Source: Bacilli bacterium (GTDB taxonomy: Bacteria; Bacillota_I; Bacilli_A; RFN20; CAG-449). From it: 12,867 nucleotides of DNA. This document shows positions 7,913-12,867 of this stretch, piece by piece. The stretch lies in the NCBI GenBank assembly GCA_900755065.1, contig CAAEFC010000050.1, positions 1-12,867 on the forward strand, written 5' to 3'. The stretch's first letter is position 1. Each line of letters opens with the position of its first letter. Below the pieces are notes generated by a model that saw nothing but the letters and a program-made list of their open reading frames with translations, made no database searches and was not told the DNA's origin. A program made the translations under genes and the position numbers.

Positions 7913-7941
7913 ATCATACAATAACGGAAGAAATTATTGAA
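7913..7941 (-). promoter_or_regulatory. probable ezrA promoter
   Basis: In the 72-nt gap upstream of ezrA the minus strand has TTCAAT (7941-7936), a 17-nt spacer and TATGAT (7918-7913). The -10 box matches the sigma-A consensus at 5 of 6 positions and the -35 at only 3 of 6. Transcription would start near 7906, leaving a short leader with the AGGTGG ribosome-binding site before the ATG at 7893. It would make ezrA and the genes after it partly independent of the DUF3810 promoter. Confidence 0.45.
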
Positions 7942-7965
7942 TATTTACTTGCCAATAAAATCGAT

Positions 7966-9111
7966 TTATCCATCTTTTTCCGTCTCGTAAAGCGCGAAAA
8001 ACAACTTCTGATACGGCGAATACTCCTCGATGACGTAGATCGGCCGTCCCGAAGAATCGGTTTCGCCCGAATCGGTATGCTCCGAAGAATCGATGTAATC
8101 GTCGGTTCCTTTTTCGTTTCCGTTGATTTTCAGATACAGGTCGTTGACGAAATCGCTGAATCGAGCCAGAATATCGTGATTCTGCCAGAATTCGTTTCCG
8201 ACCCGGTATTCGCCGCGTATCGCCGCGTTCAAAGACAGGTAGGTCGCTTCGTACGCCTCGTAATCGATCAACGCGTAAACGTTCAAAAGAGAGCCGAAAC
8301 CGGCGTAATAACCTGCGTAACGAAGATAATCGTCGTCGCTGGAAAGAAGCACGTACAGGGCGACCAGATTCGCGTCGTCTTCGCGATAAACGCCCTTGCT
8401 GTGGGCGATTTCGTGCGCCATGACGTGCGGCAGTTCCGAAGGCGGACAGTCGGCATTGACGGCGATTTCCCCCAAAGGGGCGAAAGTGACGCCCGTAATC
8501 TGCATTTGCGAAAACAGAGGAGAAAAAAGCAGTTTTTTGACTCTTCCCGTGTACGGATTGAAATAGGCGTCATCCAGTTTCGCGTACGATTCCCCGATTT
8601 TTTCGTTCAGTTCTTCAAAAGAATACGGCGATCGGGCGAATCCCGTTTCCTCATAAGTCAACCCGGAGGCGATGCGGTTGTAATCGTCCCGATAATAAGC
8701 GATCGCTTCGTCCAGAAATTCCCGGCTCACTTCCTCTTCATAAGAGGGTACCGGCACCGGACTTCGCCCGTAACTCATCGAAGCAACGACAAAATACCAA
8801 TCGATGCAAAAGAAAACGATTAGAAGAAGTTGAACGGAAAAATTGAGCGCGCGGTTCCATTTTTTGGTGAAAAGGCTCTTTAAAATCCGTCCGAAAAAGA
8901 GGCACAGAAGAAGAAAAAGCGAAAACAGAAACAGTTCGTAGTACGAAAAGGGAATCCAGGAAAACAGGAAGCCGACGGCGCGCGTATAGTTCGTTGAGAC
9001 GTAACGGACGTAAAAATCCGCAAAGCGGGCGTTGTCTTTCAGAATGAACAGGGTCAGAAAAATCCCGCCCAGGAGAACCCATAACGCCAATTGCCGAATC
9101 CTTTTTTTCAT
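7966..9111 (-). CDS. DUF3810-family membrane protein with HExxH metalloprotease-like motif
   Basis: The 381-residue product has three predicted membrane segments (about 8-25, 58-80 and 91-112) followed by a large, probably extracytoplasmic domain. HEIAH (233-237) preceded by MA and followed by SKGVYREDDAN matches the zinc-metallopeptidase-like core of the DUF3810 family. E244 is a likely third metal ligand. Peptidase activity is not demonstrated for the family as far as I know. The C-terminal segment (about 325-381) is acidic and Ser/Asp-rich. It is the first gene of the minus-strand run, 72 nt before ezrA. No SD lies upstream of the ATG: the -10 box ends only 6 nt before it, so the mRNA may be leaderless. 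A downstream start is unlikely because it would remove the first membrane segment. Confidence 0.82.
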   Translation of the reverse strand: MKKRIRQLALWVLLGGIFLTLFILKDNARFADFYVRYVSTNYTRAVGFLFSWIPFSYYELFLFSLFLLLCLFFGRILKSLFTKKWNRALNFSVQLLLIVFFCIDWYFVVASMSYGRSPVPVPSYEEEVSREFLDEAIAYYRDDYNRIASGLTYEETGFARSPYSFEELNEKIGESYAKLDDAYFNPYTGRVKKLLFSPLFSQMQITGVTFAPLGEIAVNADCPPSELPHVMAHEIAHSKGVYREDDANLVALYVLLSSDDDYLRYAGYYAGFGSLLNVYALIDYEAYEATYLSLNAAIRGEYRVGNEFWQNHDILARFSDFVNDLYLKINGNEKGTDDYIDSSEHTDSGETDSSGRPIYVIEEYSPYQKLFFALYETEKDG

Positions 9112-9117
9112 AAATTC

Positions 9118-9145
9118 AGTATAACGGAAATCGCTCCGGATTCAA
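9118..9145 (-). promoter_or_regulatory. DUF3810 promoter, apparently leaderless
   Basis: On the minus strand TATACT (9123-9118) is preceded by TTGAAT (9145-9140) with a 16-nt spacer, a reasonable sigma-A promoter. The start codon ATG (9111-9109) begins 7 nt after the -10 box, which is where transcription would be expected to begin. There is no ribosome-binding site between them. The promoter is divergent from the rpsD promoter. Confidence 0.6.
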
Positions 9146-9170
9146 AGCGTTTGTTTCGACAACGAAAATC

Positions 9171-9193
9171 TTGAAATTTCTTCCCGATTTCAA
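9171..9193. repeat. 7-bp inverted repeat in divergent control region
   Basis: TTGAAAT (9171-9177) and ATTTCAA (9187-9193) are perfect inverted complements separated by 9 nt. The dyad ends 9 nt upstream of the rpsD -35 box and lies about 25 nt upstream of the DUF3810 -35 box. It could be an operator for either promoter, but a 7-bp dyad in AT-rich DNA can arise by chance. Confidence 0.35.
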
Positions 9194-9202
9194 AAGATTC
9201 TG

Positions 9203-9232
9203 TTGACAATCCTTCCCCGTTTCCACTAAAAT
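9203..9232 (+). promoter_or_regulatory. rpsD promoter
   Basis: TTGACA (9203-9208, perfect consensus) is followed by an 18-nt spacer and TAAAAT (9227-9232, 5 of 6). Transcription should start near 9239, giving a leader of about 137 nt before rpsD. Confidence 0.8.
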
Positions 9233-9238
9233 ATTTGA

Positions 9239-9375
9239 GCGTACTTAGCAGATAGGCACGTCCTGTCCGATGAATCGCAGCATCAAGTAACCGCGCTAAG
9301 AAAGGCGAAAGCGATTCACCCGAGTAAACGGAGCCTGTACTCTATGCTTTGTGCAAACAAAGAAAGGAGAAAAAT
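9239..9375 (+). ncRNA. structured rpsD leader, candidate S4-binding autoregulatory RNA
   Basis: The leader before rpsD can fold into a long, bulged helix. TGAATCGC (9271-9278) pairs perfectly with GCGATTCA (9311-9318). Outside it, TCCG (9266-9269), AGGC (9254-9257) and GTAC (9241-9244) pair in order with the contiguous right arm CGGA, GCCT and GTAC (9329-9340). This leaves 8-nt and 9-nt bulges on the left side. A competing hairpin, GAGTA (9322-9326) with TACTC (9338-9342), would break the outer helix. Firmicutes rpsD is known to be autoregulated by S4 through a leader RNA. That this is such an element is inferred from position and foldability, not from a model search. Confidence 0.6.
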
Positions 9376-9981
9376 ATGTCAAGATATACCGGACCATCGT
9401 GGAAACAATCCCGTCGTTTAGGTTATTCGACGCTCGAAACCGGAAAAGAACTGGCGAAACGTCCGTACGGACCGGGTCAGCACGGCAATGCCCGCAAGAA
9501 GAAACCGTCCGAATACGGCAAGCAGTTGGTTGAAAAGCAGAAACTGCGCTTCACTTACGGCGTTTCCGAAAGACAGTTCAAAAACCTGTTCCTGGAAGCG
9601 AAAAAAGTCAAAGGCGTCGTCACCGGCACGGCATTCATGCAGTTGCTGGAATCGAGATTGGATAACCTGGTTTATCGTCTGGGCTACGGAAGAACCCGCA
9701 GAGCCGCGAGACAACTCGTCAATCACGGCCATATTCTCGTTAACGGCAAGAAAGTGGATATTCCTTCCTATACCTGCCATCCGGGCGATGTGATTTCCGT
9801 GAAAGAATCGAGCAAAAATCTGAAAGTCATCAAAGAATCGCTCGAATCTTTGGCCGCAAACGTCGCATACGTCGAAGTGGACAAAGAAAAACTTACCGGA
9901 AAATTCATTCGGCTTCCGGAACGAAGCGAATTGGCGAAAGACATTGTCGAATCCAATATCGTCGAATTCTACAACCGATAG
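9376..9981 (+). CDS. rpsD: 30S ribosomal protein S4
   Basis: S4 is a primary 16S rRNA binding protein that nucleates 30S assembly and often represses its own synthesis. The 201-residue product begins MSRYTGPSWKQSRRLGYS, contains the hallmark RPYGPGQHG and an S4 RNA-binding domain (about 92-155, including LDNLVYRLG and HGHILVNGKKVDIPS), and ends VEFYNR. The N-terminal zinc-binding cysteines of some S4 proteins are absent, as in the usual C-minus Firmicutes form. The ATG at 9376 follows AAAGGAGA. An in-frame TTG nine codons upstream precedes this ribosome-binding site and is not the start. The gene is alone on its transcript, with its own promoter, a structured leader and a strong terminator. 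Confidence 0.98.
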   Translation: MSRYTGPSWKQSRRLGYSTLETGKELAKRPYGPGQHGNARKKKPSEYGKQLVEKQKLRFTYGVSERQFKNLFLEAKKVKGVVTGTAFMQLLESRLDNLVYRLGYGRTRRAARQLVNHGHILVNGKKVDIPSYTCHPGDVISVKESSKNLKVIKESLESLAANVAYVEVDKEKLTGKFIRLPERSELAKDIVESNIVEFYNR

Positions 9982-9990
9982 GAAAACCAA

Positions 9991-10017
9991 AAAACCGCAG
10001 TTTCCCGCTGCGGTTTT
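9991..10017. terminator. bidirectional terminator between rpsD and the amylase gene
   Basis: AAAACCGCAG (9991-10000) pairs with CTGCGGTTTT (10008-10017) around a 7-nt loop, a 10-bp stem. On the plus strand it is followed by CTTTTGCTTTTTTT, and on the minus strand the stem runs into TTTTTTGGTTTT. It therefore serves both convergent genes, 9 nt after the rpsD stop and 17 nt beyond the amylase stop. Confidence 0.9.
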
Positions 10018-10034
10018 CTTTTGCTTTTTTTTCG

Positions 10035-11750
10035 CTATTCCCGATAGATCAGCACCCGGTTCGGCGGAAGAAATCCGGAAAAATCCGATCCGTCGAAGAA
10101 ATTCCTTTTCCCTTTCAGCCTTTCGAGTCCGATGCCGTCTTTGAAATCGACGATCATCGTCCATTTTTCCTGCTCGTCGAAACGGGAAATCCGCAAGGTG
10201 GTTTCCGTCGCCTTATTCACGGCGATTTCGCCTTTCCGGATCGCCGGAATGTGCTTGATTCGGATCAGATTCCGGATGATCTCCCGCTCTTTTGAAGATC
10301 GGAAGCCCATTCCCCTCCGACAGTCCGGATCCTGTCCGCCGTCCATCATGATCTCATCTCCGTAATAGATCAACGGCGATCCCGGAAGGAAGAGAAGAAG
10401 GCTCATGGCGATCAGATACTTTTCCCGATCGTGTCCCAGAAAATGATAAATCCGGTCGGTATCGTGCGATCCCACCAGAATATTGCTGTTGTGATAGTAA
10501 TTCAAAGGCGTTTCGCCGCGTTCCCGGCCGACGATGTCGACGAATTGATCGAGCGTCAGTTTTCCGATCAGAAAGTTTCGGATTCCGTCGTAAACGGTAT
10601 AATTCATGATCGAATCGAATTCATCGCCCCGGAGATAAGGGGTGGAATCATACCACACTTCTCCCATGATCAGACAGTCGGGATTCTCTTTTTTCGCGAC
10701 CCGGCGGAATTCCCGCCAGAAGTGATGACTGACCTCGTCGGCGACGTCCAGACGATAGCCGTCCACCTTGAAATCGCGGAGATAATGGCGCGTTACATTC
10801 AGAAAATACTGCTTGCACTCGGGATTGTCCGTATTGAGTTTCGGAAGATACGGGCCGAAAGAAAAGCCGAGATATTTCGGAGGAAAATCGACGGAAACCG
10901 GAAACTCTTTGACGAAATACCAATCCTTGTATACGGAATTTTCCTGATTTTTCAGCAAATCCTGAAAAGCGAAAAACTGCGTGGACGAATGATTGAATAC
11001 CAGATCCAGCAAAACGCGGATTCCTTCCCGATGACAGGTCTCCACCAGTTCCCTGAAATCCGCTTCCGTCCCCAGAGACGGATCGATTTCCATGTAATCG
11101 ATTGTATCGTAACGATGCGAAGAGTTTGCCCGGAAGATCGGATTGAGATAGATCGCGTCCACGCCCAGATCTTTCAGATAGCCCACTTTCTCGGTGATTC
11201 CCCGGATGCTCCCGTTGGTTCTCGTCCGCGTTCCCATCGGCGCTTCGTACCAGTTTGAGGAAACCCGATCGTTCGTCGCGGCAAACCGTTCGGGAAAAAT
11301 CTGATAAATGACGGCTCCCTTGCTCCATTCCGGCGTGGTGAAAAAAGTGCGGTCGGCCTGATGAATGACCAGATTGAACATTTCGATCGATTCGTAAGGT
11401 TCTTTTTCCGAGAATTTGTAATTGCCGTAATACAGCGAACGTGTCCCGTCGTCGAGCAAAAAGTAATACCGGCAGGCGATCATCGGGATCGTTCCGAATA
11501 CCCATTCCATCTGATCGGAAAACACGGCCTCGTAATAATCGTAAAGCGAAGTCGAAGCGGCTTTTCTCATCCGAACGCGGAACGAAGGGTGATCTTTGAC
11601 TTTTCTTTCCCTCAGGTACTTTTCCACATAGCAAAGCGTAACCTCTTTAAAGTCGTCCCGCTTCGTTCTCAGACGGATCATATAACGGTGTTCCGCCAAC
11701 TTAAAGGCATACGACTCGTTCATATAGTGTACGACCGAACTCAATTCCAT
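10035..11750 (-). CDS. GH13 alpha-amylase family glycosidase, neopullulanase/maltogenic-amylase type
   Basis: This hydrolase acts on alpha-glucosidic linkages of maltodextrins, cyclodextrins or pullulan-type substrates. The 571 residues contain an N-terminal beta domain (about 1-130, CBM34-like position) and then the TIM barrel with all GH13 conserved regions. These are DLVFNH (249-254), LPKLN (302-306; MPKLN is typical of the neopullulanase/cyclomaltodextrinase group), nucleophile D335 in GYRLDVADE, acid/base E364 in MGEVW, and D430 in GSHDTDR. A short C-terminal beta domain follows. There is no signal peptide, so it is probably a cytoplasmic enzyme working on imported oligosaccharides. The ATG has GGGAGG at good spacing. 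No sugar transporter is beside it, so the import route is unknown. Exact specificity cannot be read from sequence. Confidence 0.93.
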   Translation of the reverse strand: MELSSVVHYMNESYAFKLAEHRYMIRLRTKRDDFKEVTLCYVEKYLRERKVKDHPSFRVRMRKAASTSLYDYYEAVFSDQMEWVFGTIPMIACRYYFLLDDGTRSLYYGNYKFSEKEPYESIEMFNLVIHQADRTFFTTPEWSKGAVIYQIFPERFAATNDRVSSNWYEAPMGTRTRTNGSIRGITEKVGYLKDLGVDAIYLNPIFRANSSHRYDTIDYMEIDPSLGTEADFRELVETCHREGIRVLLDLVFNHSSTQFFAFQDLLKNQENSVYKDWYFVKEFPVSVDFPPKYLGFSFGPYLPKLNTDNPECKQYFLNVTRHYLRDFKVDGYRLDVADEVSHHFWREFRRVAKKENPDCLIMGEVWYDSTPYLRGDEFDSIMNYTVYDGIRNFLIGKLTLDQFVDIVGRERGETPLNYYHNSNILVGSHDTDRIYHFLGHDREKYLIAMSLLLFLPGSPLIYYGDEIMMDGGQDPDCRRGMGFRSSKEREIIRNLIRIKHIPAIRKGEIAVNKATETTLRISRFDEQEKWTMIVDFKDGIGLERLKGKRNFFDGSDFSGFLPPNRVLIYRE

Positions 11751-11779
11751 AGTTTTCCTCCCGGTTTGATGCTGGTTTT

Positions 11780-11808
11780 ATTATAATCCGATTCCGGAAT
11801 TTAGCCAA
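11780..11808 (-). promoter_or_regulatory. amylase gene promoter
   Basis: On the minus strand TTGGCT (11808-11803, 4 of 6) is followed by a 17-nt spacer and a perfect TATAAT (11785-11780). Transcription would start near 11773, giving a leader of about 22 nt that carries GGGAGG before the ATG at 11750. Confidence 0.75.
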
Positions 11809-11812
11809 TTCC
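11796..11812. promoter_or_regulatory. candidate operator over the amylase -35 box
   Basis: GGAATT (11796-11801) and AATTCC (11807-11812) form a perfect 6-bp inverted repeat with a 5-bp centre. The dyad covers the whole -35 hexamer of the amylase promoter, so a protein bound here would block RNA polymerase. The bound protein is unknown. It does not resemble a CcpA cre site, and its arms differ from the dyad at the tetR promoter. Confidence 0.4.
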
Positions 11813-11825
11813 TTCCTGAATATTT

Positions 11826-11852
11826 ACCGACGAACGCCCATTTATCGGCGGT
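11826..11852. repeat. imperfect 8-bp inverted repeat between divergent promoters
   Basis: ACCGACGA (11826-11833) pairs with TCGGCGGT (11845-11852) at 7 of 8 positions around an 11-nt loop. It lies between the amylase and tetR promoters, just upstream of the amylase -35 dyad. It may be a regulatory protein site; no other explanation is visible. TCTCC (11852-11856) and GGAGA (11866-11870) form a second small dyad next to it. Confidence 0.3.
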
Positions 11853-11885
11853 CTCCCGAAAAAAAGGAGAAAAAAGTCGGCGTGC

Positions 11886-11899
11886 GAAAATATATTTTC
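11886..11899. promoter_or_regulatory. 14-bp perfect AT-rich palindrome upstream of tetR promoter
   Basis: GAAAATATATTTTC is a perfect palindrome ending 7 nt upstream of the tetR -35 box. Its position and composition fit an UP element contacted by the RNA polymerase alpha subunit, or an operator half of the control region. Confidence 0.4.
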
Positions 11900-11920
11900 T
11901 ACATTATTGACATTGTGTAG
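11899..11920. promoter_or_regulatory. candidate TetR operator over the tetR -35 box
   Basis: CTACA (11899-11903) and TGTAG (11916-11920) form a 22-bp dyad centred on the -35 hexamer of the tetR promoter. TetR-family repressors commonly bind such dyads and repress their own gene. The arms are short, so this is a position-based inference. Confidence 0.35.
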
Positions 11921-11935
11921 ATGTTTGATTATAAT
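11907..11935 (+). promoter_or_regulatory. tetR-family gene promoter, perfect consensus
   Basis: TTGACA (11907-11912), a 17-nt spacer and TATAAT (11930-11935) match the sigma-A/sigma-70 consensus exactly, spacing included. Transcription would start near 11942, about 34 nt before the ATG at 11976. Confidence 0.85.
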
Positions 11936-11975
11936 TGAAATGTTGAAAAAAAATAAGAACACGAGGAGAGAAAAA

Positions 11976-12554
11976 ATGATCAGAAAAAACGAAGACATCC
12001 GGATCGTCCGAACGAAAAAATCGTTGAAAAGCGCATTTATTTCCCTGTTGGAAAGAATCCCTTACGCCAAAATTTCGATCATTGACATATGCGACGAAGC
12101 CAAAGTCCACCGTGCGACGTTTTACAATTACTACCGCAGCAAGGAAGACCTTTTTTCCTGCATCATCGAAGACAGCAAAGACGCTTTCGTTCAGAAGATG
12201 AAAGACGAAGTCGCCGCCGAAAAACGAAGTGACGTGATCAATTATCTGATCGACGCGTTCATCGACCGGACCAATCTTTCAGGAGAAAGCATCTACAAGA
12301 TTCTCAACGTGCAGGATCAGAACGTCATCGCGCAGATTCTGAACCGATCGATCTATCAGATGATCTATCAGGTTCTTTCCCTCTTTCCCAACGGAACGCA
12401 GGTCACGCCGAAAGATTTCATCTGCTCGTTCTATTCCGGCGCGATCACCAATGTCGCGCTGTGGTATGCGAAGAATCCCGATATTTCCAAAGAGGAGTTT
12501 TCCCGATATATCCATTACTATCTCAAAGAACGCGACATCGACGATTACCGTTAA
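11976..12554 (+). CDS. TetR/AcrR-family transcriptional regulator
   Basis: The 192-residue product has the usual TetR length. The N-terminal helix-turn-helix spans about residues 32-54 (ISIIDICDEAKVHRATFYNYY region), with the classic TFYNYYRSKEDL end. The C-terminal half (SFYSGAITNVALWYAKNPDIS near 152-172) resembles the TetR C-terminal domain of the DhaS-like group, so it may sense a small ligand or act as a partner-binding regulator. The ATG at 11976 is preceded by GAGGAGAG at good spacing. An upstream in-frame TTG at 11907 lies in the -35 box and is not the start. It is divergent from the amylase gene across 225 nt and is followed immediately by its own terminator. Targets are unproven; self-control and control of the amylase are both possible. 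Confidence 0.93.
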   Translation: MIRKNEDIRIVRTKKSLKSAFISLLERIPYAKISIIDICDEAKVHRATFYNYYRSKEDLFSCIIEDSKDAFVQKMKDEVAAEKRSDVINYLIDAFIDRTNLSGESIYKILNVQDQNVIAQILNRSIYQMIYQVLSLFPNGTQVTPKDFICSFYSGAITNVALWYAKNPDISKEEFSRYIHYYLKERDIDDYR

Positions 12555-12581
12555 GCAGTTCTCGAAACTGCTTTTTTTTTT
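12553..12581 (+). terminator. intrinsic terminator of the tetR-family gene
   Basis: AAGCAGTT (12553-12560) pairs with AACTGCTT (12566-12573) around a 5-nt loop and runs into ten consecutive T residues (12572-12581). The stem overlaps the TAA stop codon at 12552-12554, so no spacer separates the gene from its terminator. Confidence 0.9.
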
Positions 12582-12612
12582 GCGTTTTTTCGATAAAAAT
12601 GCAAATCTGCGC

Positions 12613-12867
12613 TTACGCCGTAAAATCGAATCGGGCGCTTCCCGCGGAGATGTCGCCCTGAATCGATTTCTCCGTCGTTCCGACTCGGTTGAGAAGGTTG
12701 CAATCGCCGGCCGAGACATCGATATCGACCGTGTATTCTTCGAGTGATCCGATCACATCGGCTTCCAGTGAGCCTGCGGAAATATCGAAGCGAAGGCGAT
12801 CGAATCGGATACGATCCAGAATAAATTCACCCGCAGAAACGTCGAGATCCAACTCCTCGACGTCTGA
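12613..12867 (-). CDS. DUF4097-family beta-repeat protein, C-terminal part only
   Basis: Only the last 84 codons are in the window; the frame is open to the right edge. The protein carries a repeated unit with the core D(V/I)SAG at visible residues 9-13, 28-32, 50-54 and 72-76, spaced 19-22 residues apart and separated by alternating hydrophobic strands. This is typical of the DUF4097/adhesin-like beta-helix fold, seen in many Firmicutes envelope-stress or PspC-linked proteins. The N-terminal region, which would show any membrane anchor, is missing. The 58-nt gap to the tetR stop holds the tetR terminator and no clear terminator for this gene. Function is unknown. Confidence 0.75.
   Translation of the reverse strand, partial: SDVEELDLDVSAGEFILDRIRFDRLRFDISAGSLEADVIGSLEEYTVDIDVSAGDCNLLNRVGTTEKSIQGDISAGSARFDFTA

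Noticed and set aside
7360..8823. 487-codon open frame on the plus strand
   Set aside because: It lies antisense to ezrA and the DUF3810 gene, both firmly supported. It has no SD, and its product is a low-complexity mix of Phe, Val, Arg and Gln with no recognisable domain. It is a shadow of the codon bias.
9344..9420. Short upstream ORF overlapping the rpsD start
   Set aside because: An ATG at 9344 opens about 25 codons in another frame, but it has no SD and overlaps the real rpsD ribosome-binding site. No evidence favours translation.
9418..10164. 248-codon minus-strand frame crossing the terminator
   Set aside because: It overlaps rpsD antisense and reads through the bidirectional terminator; its sequence is a Phe-rich shadow.
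10431..11258. 275-codon plus-strand frame
   Set aside because: It is antisense to the amylase, with no ribosome-binding site and no domain.
10648..11634. 328-codon open frame on the minus strand
   Set aside because: It is in another frame of the same strand inside the GH13 gene, whose catalytic motifs are all in the longer frame. The product is Arg/Ser/Gly-rich and has no motif.
1..12867. CRISPR arrays, insertion sequences, tRNA genes and phage genes
   Set aside because: I saw no spaced direct repeats, transposase motifs, tRNA-like folds or phage proteins on either strand.

Overview
The window looks like chromosomal core DNA of a low-GC-type Firmicute (class Bacilli in the broad sense), although the sequence itself is near half G+C. 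The evidence is an EzrA cell-division regulator, a zinc-free Firmicutes-type ribosomal protein S4, an NrnA-type nanoRNase, a YkpA-type ABC-F protein, strong GGAGG ribosome-binding sites and sigma-A-type promoters. UGA is used as a stop by three tightly packed genes, so the code is the standard one and not the Mycoplasma code. An uncultured lineage near Erysipelotrichales, RF39 or Acholeplasmatales is possible, but I cannot place it from the sequence.

Layout. Positions 1-9111 hold one long minus-strand run of eight genes. In order of transcription they are a DUF3810 membrane metalloprotease-like protein, ezrA, nifS (cysteine desulfurase), nrnA (DHH phosphoesterase), a short-chain dehydrogenase, a ykpA-like ABC-F ATPase, a small three-helix membrane protein, and hflX, which leaves the window at its left edge. 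I see no terminator between them. From nifS onward the genes are packed with gaps of 10-28 nt or overlaps of 1, 4 and 17 nt. Positions 9112-9375 form a divergent control region with a minus-strand promoter for DUF3810 (apparently leaderless) and a plus-strand promoter and structured leader for rpsD. rpsD ends at a bidirectional terminator shared with a convergent GH13 alpha-amylase family gene (10035-11750, minus). Positions 11751-11975 are a second divergent control region, holding the amylase promoter and a perfect-consensus promoter for a TetR-family regulator (11976-12554). A partial minus-strand DUF4097 beta-repeat protein fills the right edge. No gene-free stretch exceeds 300 bases; the two control regions are the longest gaps.

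How the genes relate. The big cluster joins cell division (EzrA), sulfur mobilisation (NifS), nucleotide and nanoRNA recycling (NrnA) and ribosome-associated factors (ABC-F, HflX), opposite rpsD. An rpsD/ezrA/nifS neighbourhood is familiar in Bacilli. Here the usual nifS partner thiI is not adjacent, and an SDR, an ABC-F and HflX follow instead. The TetR gene is divergent from the amylase and may control itself, the amylase, or both.

The window is mostly ordinary housekeeping DNA. I did not find a new defence or mobile system. The best second-look items are a perfect hairpin that buries the start codon of the small membrane protein, the one-sided loss of an ATP site in the ABC-F protein, the apparent leaderless start of DUF3810, the rpsD leader, and the dyads over the tetR and amylase promoters.
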